Origin: Vescimonas fastidiosa
Lineage (GTDB): Bacteria > Bacillota > Clostridia > Oscillospirales > Oscillospiraceae
Direction: 5' to 3'
Assembly: GCF_018326305.1 (NCBI RefSeq)
Contig: NZ_AP023417.1
Coordinates: 78,481-142,480, forward strand
DNA length: 64,000 nucleotides
Of this stretch, positions 41,165-49,959 are shown piece by piece. Below the pieces are notes generated by a model. The model was given only the letters and a program-made list of their open reading frames with translations, was not told where the DNA came from and searched no databases. A program made the translations under genes and the position numbers. Position 1 is the first letter of the stretch; every line of letters begins with the position of its first letter.

Positions 41165-41211
41165 TCAGACAAAAGGCAGACTGCATACAGGTGGCCTGCC
41201 TTTTCTTCTGA
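41165..41211 (+). terminator. Terminator after ferritin
   Basis: TCAGAC-AAAAGGCAG (from 41165) pairs with CTGCCTTTT-CTTCTGA (to 41211), with TTTTCTT as part of the right arm. It closes the fur-ferritin operon. Confidence 0.7.
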
Positions 41212-41262
41212 CAGGCAGTTAGATGAAACTAACCGTGTATAAAACAGAAAGGAATTCGGAGC

Positions 41263-41618
41263 TTGAACAAGGAAAAGGAGATCGAAACCGTTACCCTCAT
41301 GGTGCGCCGGTATTGCCGAGACGTGCATGGGGGAAGGGGTGAAGAGCTTTGCCCGGCGTGTGCCGCCCTGCTGGAATACGCCCGGCAGCGGCGGGACAGA
41401 TGCCCACACGGGGAGATAAGCGGCTGCTGTCCTATTTCTCGGAATGCATCAAGCGCACCGGCAGCTATGAATTCGACATCCCCTACAACCGCCAGCAGCT
41501 GGCGGACTACCTGAACGTGGAGCGCAGCGCGCTGAGCAACGAGCTGTCCCTCATGCAGCGGGACGGGCTGATCCGGTATGAGAAAAACCACTTTGCCGTG
41601 ACGGAGCAGTTAGGGTAG
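41263..41618 (+). pseudogene. Chimeric remnant: YgbA_NO N-terminus joined out of frame to Crp/Fnr HTH
   Basis: The frame from TTG 41263 encodes about 50 residues of the YgbA_NO family (ETVTLMVRRYCRDVHG ... LCPACAALLEYARQRRDRCPHGE), proteins linked to nitrosative stress in enterics. After about 41415 it turns to nonsense and stops at 41514. In another frame, from about 41415 to 41618, there is a clean C-terminal Crp/Fnr helix-turn-helix: KRLLSYFSECIKRTGSYEF, then NRQQLADYLNVERSALSNEL. A deletion of about 0.7-0.9 kb (the YgbA tail and Crp sensor domain) that fused two neighbouring genes explains the layout. Confidence 0.8.
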
Positions 41619-41900
41619 CGGTGAAAAAAACAGGGAAGCGTGCGGCGTGGTAGGATGGTTCGCTTTTGTCGGCGTGTGCGCTATAAGTGTGCTGCGAGCC
41701 GGCTTTTTGAGATTTGTTGACCTTTCAACGAAAAAATTTGACTTAATTAGGCAAATAATACTCTGATGTACCAAAAAACGGCATAAATTTCCTTGCGACT
41801 ATAAGTATATAGGCGGTTGCACATTTAGGATATTAAAACATGAGCAAAATGCACATACAATACAAGTTAAGAACACTTCATCTGCAGGAGACTTGTTTGT

Positions 41901-42248
41901 ATGATAGACTACGCATTTATAGGCGCACGGCTCAAGGAAGCGCGCATACGGAAAAACATGACGCAGGAGCAGCTGGCTGCGATGACTGATGTGGGGTCTA
42001 CACATATCAGCCATATTGAAACCGGCATGACGATTCCCAGCACAAAGCTGCTTGTGCAAATGATGAATATTCTGAACTGTGATCCCGCCGAGGTGCTGTG
42101 CATGGAAATGCGCAGTGCGCGGCCTGTCCTGAACAGTTGGCTTTCTGATCTGGTCGCAGATTGTAACGAGGATGAAGTAAAAATCATCACGGATACTGTC
42201 ACGGCACTGAAGGCAAGCCTGCACCGTAACCGAAGCGAAGATAAATAA
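41901..42248 (+). CDS. XRE-family (Cro/cI-type) regulator
   Basis: A 115-residue protein with an N-terminal HTH_3 domain (GARLKEARIRKNMTQEQLAA ... THISHIETGMTIPSTKLL, residues 8-60) and a short helical C-terminus. Weak AGGAG precedes the ATG. The gene stands alone between two terminators near the left side of the mobile region; such regulators commonly control integrative elements. It is a candidate for the repressor acting at the palindrome 57360-57379, but nothing in the sequence proves that. No promoter with both boxes is clear in 41640-41900. Confidence 0.9.
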   Translation: MIDYAFIGARLKEARIRKNMTQEQLAAMTDVGSTHISHIETGMTIPSTKLLVQMMNILNCDPAEVLCMEMRSARPVLNSWLSDLVADCNEDEVKIITDTVTALKASLHRNRSEDK

Positions 42249-42251
42249 AGG

Positions 42252-42292
42252 GGATAAGCCCTCTTTTGCATATTCTGCAAAGGTTGGGCTTC
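42252..42292 (+). terminator. Hairpin after the XRE gene
   Basis: AAGCCC...GGGCTT with an inner TTTGCA/TGCAAA stem, followed by CATTTTTACC. Probable terminator of the 41901 gene. Confidence 0.7.
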
Positions 42293-42407
42293 ATTTTTAC
42301 CGACACACACCAAAAAGACCTTGCCTGAACTATGGACAAGATACAAAGTGACGCTAAAGACAGCCCTTTACGCGAATACGTTTTGAGCTGAGACAACGCC
42401 GTATATC

Positions 42408-42449
42408 AAAACGCCCGCATTCTGCCCTGAGCAGAATGCGGGCGTTTTT
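42408..42449. terminator. Strong bidirectional terminator
   Basis: ACGCCCGCATTCTGC and its complement GCAGAATGCGGGCGT (42411-42445) form a 15-bp stem with a CCTGA loop, flanked by AAA and TTTTT. It insulates the next two genes from the left. Confidence 0.92.
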
Positions 42450-42549
42450 CTTGTGTCGAAAAGCAACGAAAAATGTCGTGCGGTGCAGAGGTCCGCCCAT
42501 AATGGCCGTTCCCCCAACGAAACCATTATGATAAAGGAGGCCTGCTGCC

Positions 42550-42954
42550 ATGCGGGATAGTCAGTACAAGTCGTGCGCGGTACAGAACCAGTTTACAGCC
42601 TATCTGATTGCCGCGATTCGCAATTACAAAAGAACGTATTTAAGGAGAATTTCCACAGCTCTTCGGACAGAACTGTCCATGGAGGGACACAGCGAGGTGA
42701 TGGAATTATGTGAGGAAACGGACTTCTTCTGTGGGCTGCCGCTGATGCAGCGATTGGAGAATGAGCGTCTGTTCGCTGCTATGCAAGGGTTAAGCGAGCG
42801 AGAGCGTTACATATTTCTGTCTAAAGTCCTTGGAGAGATGAGTCTTTCCGAGATCGCGCTGTCGCTCGGTATCACCTATGGAGCTGCGGCCATGTCCTAT
42901 CATCGCACGGTCTTGCGCCTGAGAAACGCTGTGGGAGGTGGTAAAGGTGAATGA
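42550..42954 (+). CDS. Sigma-70-like factor (region 4), mobile-element type
   Basis: A 134-residue protein; ATG at 42550 after AAAGGAGG. The C-terminal part (about 70-128) is a sigma region 4 helix-turn-helix (GLSERERYIFLSKVLGEMSL, then SLGITYGAAAMSYHRTVLRL). The N-terminal part has NQFTAYLIAAIRNYKRTYL, as in small sigma-like regulators of Tn916-type elements. It overlaps the next gene by 8 bp, matching the paired orf7/orf8-like arrangement of those elements. It probably helps transcribe or control genes of the integrative element to its right. Confidence 0.82.
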   Translation: MRDSQYKSCAVQNQFTAYLIAAIRNYKRTYLRRISTALRTELSMEGHSEVMELCEETDFFCGLPLMQRLENERLFAAMQGLSERERYIFLSKVLGEMSLSEIALSLGITYGAAAMSYHRTVLRLRNAVGGGKGE

Positions 42955-43135
42955 TTTCATGGAGCTGTTCATGAGTGCGAAGAACGGGGATTCGTCTGCA
43001 ATGGAGGAACTTCTGCATATGTACTACCCGCTCTTATACAAGGAATCCGTGGTCAACGGGATCTTTGATGAGGATCTGCTTCAGGAACTGTGCCTGCTGT
43101 TCTTGAAGTGCGTGGCAAAGTTCAATATTCGATAG
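42947..43135 (+). CDS. Small HTH-type helper protein of the element
   Basis: A 62-residue protein started at GTG 42947, 7 nt after GGAGGTG and overlapping the sigma-like gene; a GTG at 42938 would leave no ribosome-binding site. The sequence (FMELFMSAKNGDSSAMEELL ... DLLQELCLLFLKCVAKFNI) is the HTH_16/sigma-region-2-like module that accompanies the preceding gene in Tn916-like elements. The two probably act together. Confidence 0.75.
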   Translation: MNDFMELFMSAKNGDSSAMEELLHMYYPLLYKESVVNGIFDEDLLQELCLLFLKCVAKFNIR

Positions 43136-43189
43136 AGAGAAATCTCCCGTCGCATTCTAAGGAAATTATGGTTTAGCCGCTGCATGGAA

Positions 43190-43224
43190 GAAGCCCAGTT
43201 CGCATGAAAGGCGAGCTGGGCTTC
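43190..43224. terminator. Hairpin between convergent transcripts
   Basis: GAAGCCCAGTTCGC (43190-43203) pairs with GCGAGCTGGGCTTC (43211-43224) over 14 bp with one G-T. It lies between the rightward HTH gene and the end of the long leftward operon. Confidence 0.75.
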
Positions 43225-43240
43225 CCAATTTCACTAATAA

Positions 43241-44284
43241 CTATGCATTTTCAAGTCTCTCAACGGCTTCTTCATAGGTGTATACCGGCAGAAACCTCGT
43301 CCCTTCGCAGACCGCCGAGAACACGGGTGGATGACCTCCTGCATCGCAGGCGAACACCCCGTCTGCCTCTACGGCGGCATTCAGTCGCTCCAAGTACATA
43401 TAGAGGTTCCCGGAACGATCCATCCTATATTCCGGTGCAGAGCCAATCTGATGCTGCCCCATATAAAGCCGCGTTTCTTCCGGCAGGGGCATCAACAGCT
43501 TACATGTGGCTGCCCGCGACGGTCTTTCCACCATCGGAGCAAAGAGGCTGCTTTGCTCTCCAAACATGGAGCCGCGTGCGTGTACGCGCTCCTTATACGG
43601 GAAGTGACAGGTGTTTTGCCAAAACATAGCGGTTAGCCTGCGGACATTCTCGCACATGGCATAGGTGTCGATCATCTCATGGGGACGGTGTTCATTGAAA
43701 TAACCTGCGCTGATATTGACAGCCGCAGTTTTCAAGTGCGGTGCGACCACAGAGATATCGCTGAACGAGCCGGAGTTCTCCTTGAAACCGAAGCTGCAAA
43801 CGAACTCTGTGAAGTCAGGATTATCGCAGTGATAGAATACGGCGTCATTTCTGCCGCGCCGATCCAATTCAACGATATAGTTGACCTCCGGACGCAGCTT
43901 GCTGTTGGTAAATTTCCTTGCACCCACACCGCCGAGCTCCTCGTCTTCGCAAAATAAGATATGACAATGGCACTCGCGCATCAGCATCAGGATCATATAC
44001 ACACCGGCACGGTCATCACCACCGATCCCGTAGGGCGACATCAGGTAGCGTCCATCCTCGGAGCAGCAGATGATATCCGGCCGGTGGGTATGAACTGTGT
44101 CCAGATGGGCGACCAGCAACACGGGGACAGTACCTTCTGCATAAAGAAATCCGCTTTTGCAGACGGGTTCATAGTCGTGCGTGCGCAGCTGCTGCACAAG
44201 ATGCTCTTTCAGCTCGCGCTGGGTCATCTTCAAGATGCTTTCAAAATGGGATATACTCATTCCCATAGCTTCGCAAATATTCAT
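43241..44284 (-). CDS. M20/M28-type zinc aminopeptidase-like protein
   Basis: A 347-residue protein; ATG at 44284 after AAGGAGGAG. Residues about 50-260 look like a co-catalytic zinc peptidase: the His-Asp motif VAHLDTVH (about 57-64), the bridging Asp in GIGGDDRAGVY (about 86-96), the Glu pair in CEDEELGGVGA (about 112-122), and a later NEHRPHEMID. The last 90 residues are unrelated (YTYEEAVERLENA). It is the terminal gene of the leftward operon, 11 bp after the zinc-ribbon gene. Peptidases of this kind recur in gut integrative elements; the role there is unknown. Confidence 0.75.
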   Translation of the reverse strand: MNICEAMGMSISHFESILKMTQRELKEHLVQQLRTHDYEPVCKSGFLYAEGTVPVLLVAHLDTVHTHRPDIICCSEDGRYLMSPYGIGGDDRAGVYMILMLMRECHCHILFCEDEELGGVGARKFTNSKLRPEVNYIVELDRRGRNDAVFYHCDNPDFTEFVCSFGFKENSGSFSDISVVAPHLKTAAVNISAGYFNEHRPHEMIDTYAMCENVRRLTAMFWQNTCHFPYKERVHARGSMFGEQSSLFAPMVERPSRAATCKLLMPLPEETRLYMGQHQIGSAPEYRMDRSGNLYMYLERLNAAVEADGVFACDAGGHPPVFSAVCEGTRFLPVYTYEEAVERLENA

Positions 44285-44295
44285 TATGCTCCTCC

Positions 44296-45651
44296 TTACG
44301 CCACCGCCACGGTGGCTTTTTCACAAAGCGTATGACCCATAGCACGACAGGCGGAGGCCATGCTGCACGATGCGCAACCGGAGGTCAACTGCTGGTAGCA
44401 GTCCTGACAGACCTCCACCAAGGTGCCGCGCCGGTTATAGGCTGGGTACATAGTGCCTAAAGTGGGGCGGCCGCAGGCGGCGCAAATATGCAGGCACGTC
44501 TTACAATAAAAACCATCTTCAAGATAGATTCCTTGACCACGCGCTACCGTCTGCCCGCATTTACGGCAGACGACCACCTCTTTGCAAGAACACTTGATGG
44601 CACCATTGCTCCGCAGCTCATTGCCGCAGCAGACACACCGAGCCGCAGCTCCGATGGTCAACTCCGTGTCTTTTCTATGTCCCTGCAGGACCGAGAGATT
44701 GCCGTGATAATTATAGTCCGGATAATGTAAGCTGCCTCGGTAGGTCGAGAGATGGGCGTTCAAGTCAGGACGTTTTGTTTTCAGATACCAGAGGTTTGGT
44801 TCCGTCAGGCATCGGGAAATAGCCTTCTGCACCAGATGGCGGAACAGCTTGGACACTTCCAGCGCGTTTCCTGTATCGGCAGGATAAAGCCGGGACTGGA
44901 ACAGGGTGCCGTTTTCATAGAAAAACATCTGCCGGTATCGGCGTATGGCTTTGCGGTATTCCCCAGAAACATCGGCATCTACGGCATAAAATACCATGCT
45001 GACTCTATCGTTCATATAGGAAAGACAACCCGCCTGGTATCCTCCGTCGCTAAGGCGATGGCAGGACACCCATGTGTTGGATTTGCTGGACATCTCCAAA
45101 AAGTCACAGGGATGTACGGAGAGAACTCCGATCTCCTGCATGGTCAACGGGTTCAGAGCGTCGGCAAGCTGTGCAAAAACGGCGTTGTACCGGGTATGTC
45201 TATCGACGCCGTATTTCTTGCAGAGTTTTCCGATAATGCGGCTGGCCTTCTGATCTTTGGCACAGCGTATCCCGCCGCGCTGGCGTAGGATCTCCAGATT
45301 TTCTTCAGAAACGGTGCAGCTATAGCCTGACACGGCCGCATGCAGTGCTGTGCGAAAATCCTCCAGCTGCTCACCGCTGAGTATCTCAGAGGCGATGTCC
45401 AGCAGCGTGAAGGCCGTTTCATCTACCATATCAGGCTGAATAGAGAGGGCCTGATTACAGTCGAAGATGATGGCCTGTTCATCCTCGTTCCAACTGGGAT
45501 GACGCCGCAGCAGTGAAAGCAGATCCGCTTTCGCTGTCTGCCAGGCTGTCAGATTAGCCATAACACCCTCTTCCGAAAAACTCTTTTCGTATTTGTACAT
45601 AACCTCATAAAACTCGTTTTTCAGCTCTGTGAGCTCTTTCACTTCATTCAC
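44296..45651 (-). CDS. Hypothetical protein with C-terminal zinc ribbons
   Basis: A 451-residue protein I do not recognise as a whole. GTG at 45651 is the longest start, though AAAGG lies very close to it, so an internal GTG a few codons later is possible. The first 330 residues are mixed helical. The last 110 contain repeated CxxC pairs (CVCCGNEL, CRKCGQTV, CKTCLHICAACGRP, CQDCYQQL, CASC), giving two or three zinc ribbons or a LIM-like array. It lies between the ligase and peptidase genes in the element operon. A nucleic-acid-binding or protein-binding role is plausible. Confidence 0.75.
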   Translation of the reverse strand: MNEVKELTELKNEFYEVMYKYEKSFSEEGVMANLTAWQTAKADLLSLLRRHPSWNEDEQAIIFDCNQALSIQPDMVDETAFTLLDIASEILSGEQLEDFRTALHAAVSGYSCTVSEENLEILRQRGGIRCAKDQKASRIIGKLCKKYGVDRHTRYNAVFAQLADALNPLTMQEIGVLSVHPCDFLEMSSKSNTWVSCHRLSDGGYQAGCLSYMNDRVSMVFYAVDADVSGEYRKAIRRYRQMFFYENGTLFQSRLYPADTGNALEVSKLFRHLVQKAISRCLTEPNLWYLKTKRPDLNAHLSTYRGSLHYPDYNYHGNLSVLQGHRKDTELTIGAAARCVCCGNELRSNGAIKCSCKEVVVCRKCGQTVARGQGIYLEDGFYCKTCLHICAACGRPTLGTMYPAYNRRGTLVEVCQDCYQQLTSGCASCSMASACRAMGHTLCEKATVAVA

Positions 45652-45726
45652 ACCTTTCTTGCATTTTAGAGTGGAGGGGTAGAGAGCACTGCGCTCTCTA
45701 CCCCTTTTGCGACTAACGCCTGCGCC

Positions 45727-47724
45727 TCATTCTCCGATCATCCGGAAAAACTCGCCCGGTGACAGTACACGGATGCCCAAGGCACGTGCCTTGTCCAGCT
45801 TACTGCCGGCGTTTTCACCACAGATCAGATAGTCGGTCTTTTTTGTTACAGAACTGCCGGCCACAGCACCCAACGATTCGATCTTCGCGTTGATGCCGCT
45901 GCGGGTATAAGGCTCGACCTTTCCGGTCACAACCATCGTGCAGCCCACGAACGGGTTGTCCTCCATTGAGTGCGTTTCGGTAGTTACGGTTTGGATCGTC
46001 ACCATTTCTTGTAATTCCTCCCAAAGAATACGATTCTCTTCTTGTGCAAACCATTGATGAATGTTTTGGCGCAGTGTTTCTCCAAAATCGGGAAGCTGTG
46101 AGAAATCGAAATCATTTTCCACGGCTTCTTCGAAAGCGGAAGGCGAGCTGCCAAACTGCTTCGCCAGCACTTTGCTGGCGTGATTACCTATCATCGGGAT
46201 GTCCATGGCAATCAGGTACCTCTCAAATGTGGTATTTCTGCTGCGCTGTATAGCACCCCACAGATTATCCCACGATTTCTCGCCAAATCCGTCCATGCAG
46301 ATAATCTCCTGCATATAGTGATCCAGGCGATAGACGTCTGTGAAACTGTGTAGCCAGCCGCGAGCAATCAAACGCTCCAGTGTGGCCTCGGATAAGCCCT
46401 CAATATCCATAGCTTTTTTACTGGCAAAATGCACGAACCGCCGAAGCTTTCGCATGGCGCAGTCTGGGTTATCACAGAAGAGTGCCTTTTTCCCTCCGTC
46501 TGTAATATGAAACCGCGTTTCTGCACCGCAGCAAGGGCAGTGCTTCGGCGTTACAGCATCTAGATCAAAATGCCCACGTTCCAGATTTTCCTCAATATGA
46601 GGAATGATCATATTCCGCTTGGACACCAGCACACGGCAGCCGGGCATCAGCTCAAGACTCTCAATGAAAGATAAGTTGTGCAGGCTGGCACGCGATACGG
46701 TGCATCCATCGATCACTACGCTGTCGAGTACCGCCACCGGCGCGATCTCGCCGGTGCGCGAAGGAGTCCATTCGATATCCCGCAGGACGCTTTCGTATAA
46801 CTCGTCCTCAAATTTGAAGGCGAGTCCATCCTTGAAGTGGTGACCGGTGCGCCCGCAGGTCCTGGAGTAGTCCACCTCATCGTAGGTCAGGACAAGACCA
46901 TCGATGGGGAGATCGCTCATTTCTGCGGCCTCGCGCATTTGGGCTATGAGCTGTTCATATTGTGCCTTGTCGCCATCCTGCAACTGTACGGCATGAATGA
47001 CGCCGAACCCAAACTCAGTGAGTTTCAGAAGCCGCGCATGTTTTCCGTTTGCCCAGTCCGTGTACTCCTCGAATCCCTCCAAAACCGAGAAGGGAAGAAA
47101 TGACACATGGCGCTGGGCGCAGATCGCTGCGTCAAAAGCCCTTATGGAACCGGCTGCCAGATTGCGGCTGTTTTTATACGGATTGCCTGCGCTGTCCGTG
47201 ATGGATTTCAGACTCTCAAAATCGCTGTTGTGGATGAAGCTCTCGCCGACAACCACCAATCGATCTTCATAGGGGATGCGTTCGGGAATGCCGGAGATCG
47301 CCTTTGCGTTGTGTGTGATATTCTCACCGATAGACCCATCTCCGCGCGTTGAGAGGCGGATAAGCTGACCGTTTTCATAGATCAACTCTGTTGTCAGACC
47401 ATCCAGCTTCAGTGACAGATCAACTGTACGCCCTGCCTGAAATGCGATCAGATCCTCAATGCTCTTGGTCTTATCCAGCGATAGCAGGGGAATGTCGTGT
47501 GCGACCTTTGGTAATGCTGACACGACAGGATACCCAACCGTCTGTGTGGGCGAATTCGCCATGCAGACACCGGTGTGCTCCTCCAACGCCAGTAATTCAT
47601 CGTACATATAGTCGTACACATCATCTGCTACGCTGGGGGCATTGAGGTTGTAGTATTCGTGCCGGTATTGGTTGAGTTGTGCGACCAGCTTTCTCATAGT
47701 GCTCATTTCTACTGCGTTAGCCAT
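45727..47724 (-). CDS. ligA: NAD-dependent DNA ligase carried by the mobile element
   Basis: A 665-residue ligase that seals nicks using NAD+. The ATG at 47724 has AAAGGA upstream. Order: Ia domain (EYYNLNAPSVADDVYDYMYD), adenylation domain with lysine motif LSLKLDGLTTELIYENG (about 105-121), OB fold, four-Cys zinc finger (CPCCGAET ... CDNPDCAMR), helix-hairpin-helix region (AMDIEGLSEATLERL) and a BRCT domain (about 585-665; GCTMVVTGKVEPYTR ... YLICGENAGSKLDKA). The length is normal for LigA. Its company (primase-like, RecD2, exonuclease, PcfJ/PcfK) shows that it is an element-borne accessory copy, not the housekeeping gene. Confidence 0.93.
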   Translation of the reverse strand: MANAVEMSTMRKLVAQLNQYRHEYYNLNAPSVADDVYDYMYDELLALEEHTGVCMANSPTQTVGYPVVSALPKVAHDIPLLSLDKTKSIEDLIAFQAGRTVDLSLKLDGLTTELIYENGQLIRLSTRGDGSIGENITHNAKAISGIPERIPYEDRLVVVGESFIHNSDFESLKSITDSAGNPYKNSRNLAAGSIRAFDAAICAQRHVSFLPFSVLEGFEEYTDWANGKHARLLKLTEFGFGVIHAVQLQDGDKAQYEQLIAQMREAAEMSDLPIDGLVLTYDEVDYSRTCGRTGHHFKDGLAFKFEDELYESVLRDIEWTPSRTGEIAPVAVLDSVVIDGCTVSRASLHNLSFIESLELMPGCRVLVSKRNMIIPHIEENLERGHFDLDAVTPKHCPCCGAETRFHITDGGKKALFCDNPDCAMRKLRRFVHFASKKAMDIEGLSEATLERLIARGWLHSFTDVYRLDHYMQEIICMDGFGEKSWDNLWGAIQRSRNTTFERYLIAMDIPMIGNHASKVLAKQFGSSPSAFEEAVENDFDFSQLPDFGETLRQNIHQWFAQEENRILWEELQEMVTIQTVTTETHSMEDNPFVGCTMVVTGKVEPYTRSGINAKIESLGAVAGSSVTKKTDYLICGENAGSKLDKARALGIRVLSPGEFFRMIGE

Positions 47725-47926
47725 TATGTTCATTCCTTTCGTTGGTACTATCACCGAAATTCAGCTTTCGGATCATGGCAAGAATAGCGTTATCGTCATT
47801 CCACGGTGCAGACCATGGCTGCGGGGAAATGGTGTCACAACGCACGAAGACCTGGCCCTCCGAAATATGCAAGGATACATCTGCGCGTTTTGCGCAGACG
47901 ATGGCAAGATTTCCTAATTGTTTCAT
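47717..47926 (-). CDS. Small hypothetical protein overlapping the ligase start
   Basis: A 69-residue ORF starting MKQLGNLAIVCAKRADVSLH at the ATG at 47926, with AAGGAG 9 nt upstream. The stop overlaps the ligase start by 8 bp and the start lies 17 bp after the PcfJ-like stop, so it fits the operon exactly. I recognise no domain. Confidence 0.65.
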   Translation of the reverse strand: MKQLGNLAIVCAKRADVSLHISEGQVFVRCDTISPQPWSAPWNDDNAILAMIRKLNFGDSTNERNEHNG

Positions 47927-47943
47927 ACTGTCCAACTCCTTTT

Positions 47944-49959
47944 TTAAGCTGCGGTCTTATCTGCGGCACACAGCACCTGTCGTTTCCATCGTTCAATAAA
48001 AGCCTTGATTTTTGCCGGAGGGTCTTCGTTATCGAAACCCCTTGTCTGCACAACCTGTCCGTCTCTGACCTCTACGGTACAAAGCGACTTGTCCGGTTCG
48101 GCTACCTTTCGCACAAATAAAATGACGCATTCACGCTGCGCGACCCGCTTAACATACCTGCCGACACAGTGGCGAAGAGCAGTGCCCTCGTCTATCAGTT
48201 CTTTCGAGGAATGGGGAGGGATCACCATAAGGTCTTTCCCCTTATATTGGTATAGCCTCTGCCATTCCTCAAAGCTGTCTGCAATAGCTTTTTCCTGCTC
48301 CGCTGTACGTTTGACATCCAGTGCCTCAACCACATGATCATGCGCGGATTTGAGATTACGCGGGAACAGTATAAAGCTGCTCTCTACGTTATATTGCATC
48401 TCCTTACACATACGAAGATAGTCACGATAATCGGCAAGAAGATTTGCCATGCTGTAGTACCGTATATATTCGGGAGTCTTTGTGGATGCAATGCGTATCT
48501 CGTATTGTGCGTCCGCATAGCGCATCAACTTGTGCATAGTCATATGAGAAAGCAACTCAGCCAAGACCGAAACGTCCTGTATGGCATTATTTGCGCACCA
48601 CTTCATCATAGAAGCATCAGGCTTTTTCCCGGCGTAAATAAACCATTGGATAACGTTAAGCTGTGCAATGCCGGGATCAACTTCCTGCAGCAATGGTAGC
48701 CAGGAACGGTCGAGCTTCAGGACGTCTTGCAGATTCTTCCCCTCGCAGTTTACCGTTTTGCCTATCATAAAATGATAAGATCCATATACGATGTCTGAGA
48801 CCAGTCTGAACAGCTTTGCCTTGACCAAATATTCGATCACCGGCCACTGTACGTATGCGTTCAGGTACGGGATGGCATCCATGGTGGCAGCGATTCGGGC
48901 AAATCTTTCTATTTGTGAATACTGCCACGGGGTGTTCCGTAAGAGTTCTGCAAGATTCCTAAAGTATAGATGCCCTGCTGTGTCCCCTTCAAAACTATCG
49001 CGCCACGAGAAGAAATGCGGGCGATACCCACATTTCCAGGGCGTCAGATCATCCTTGTAGGCGGGCGCAAGATAATAGGGCGACGTACTGCAATGACCAT
49101 CTGAACAAAGTGAAATAAAATGACGTGCATTTTCATATACGGAAAAGTAAACCGGCGTATCCGCATCGGTAAAAGTGCGGTATGCTTTTACGATCCGCAG
49201 CAACAGCTCGCCATTTTTTGCCTTTTGCAGCACTTGAACCGTTTCGCGGTCAAAAACACGTCCACGCCTTCCTCTGCACTTGAATGTGATCTTCTTTTTG
49301 CAGCGAGGGCAGAGGCCGGAGGTGTTGTGCTTAGCTGCCGCAATACTGACCTCGTGCCGACAAGCGGTACAATATGCATGCCCCGGCGCTTTCCGTTGGT
49401 AATCATAGAAGATATACTGCGGCATGACTTCGCGGTGGATAAAACCTTTCAGGTCGCGGGGCAGCACTGGCACATATTTCATCCGCTCTATGATCGCACG
49501 CTGCTTTTTCCTCTTACGCTCCAGAGCCTTGCGACGAGAAATCAACCATTGCAGACAAATTAACGCCGAAATGGCACTGTGCGCGCATTTGCAAAAATGG
49601 GCTGCGCGAGCCTCGTCCTGCTGCCGATAGAAAGCGCATTTGGTGTCAAAACGGCATACCCGATTCAAATAATCAAATGGTGAGCATTGCCATGTTGCAC
49701 TGGCATTTTCTCTAAGGGAAAGAGTGGCAAAATCATCCCGTCCTTGGAAAACGACCCAACGGGGCTTGATACTGCCCGCCAGAATGTTCTCACTCTGATA
49801 GATATAGAGTACCAGGATACGCTGCCCGGAAATATTGTGCACCGCTGTGCGGATAATATAAGGGCAGCGCTCCACATGAAGTATACCTTCATTCAGATTG
49901 AATTCCAGCTCCGGTATGGCAAACTTGCGGCAGGCGCGTTTGTCTATCTTCCGCGTCAT
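47944..49959 (-). CDS. PcfJ-like protein
   Basis: A 671-residue protein resembling PcfJ of the enterococcal conjugative plasmid pCF10 and relatives in gut elements. The start (ATG 49959, GGAGGTG upstream) overlaps the PcfK-like stop by 4 bp. A zinc-ribbon-like segment CTACRHEV ... CPRCKKKITFKCRGRRGR lies at about 198-232, with a long central helical region. The C-terminal PcfJ domain (about 570-660) contains LIDEGTALRHCVGRYVKRVA and EVRDGQVVQTRGFDNEDP. The function in conjugation or replication is unproven. Confidence 0.88.
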   Translation of the reverse strand: MTRKIDKRACRKFAIPELEFNLNEGILHVERCPYIIRTAVHNISGQRILVLYIYQSENILAGSIKPRWVVFQGRDDFATLSLRENASATWQCSPFDYLNRVCRFDTKCAFYRQQDEARAAHFCKCAHSAISALICLQWLISRRKALERKRKKQRAIIERMKYVPVLPRDLKGFIHREVMPQYIFYDYQRKAPGHAYCTACRHEVSIAAAKHNTSGLCPRCKKKITFKCRGRRGRVFDRETVQVLQKAKNGELLLRIVKAYRTFTDADTPVYFSVYENARHFISLCSDGHCSTSPYYLAPAYKDDLTPWKCGYRPHFFSWRDSFEGDTAGHLYFRNLAELLRNTPWQYSQIERFARIAATMDAIPYLNAYVQWPVIEYLVKAKLFRLVSDIVYGSYHFMIGKTVNCEGKNLQDVLKLDRSWLPLLQEVDPGIAQLNVIQWFIYAGKKPDASMMKWCANNAIQDVSVLAELLSHMTMHKLMRYADAQYEIRIASTKTPEYIRYYSMANLLADYRDYLRMCKEMQYNVESSFILFPRNLKSAHDHVVEALDVKRTAEQEKAIADSFEEWQRLYQYKGKDLMVIPPHSSKELIDEGTALRHCVGRYVKRVAQRECVILFVRKVAEPDKSLCTVEVRDGQVVQTRGFDNEDPPAKIKAFIERWKRQVLCAADKTAA

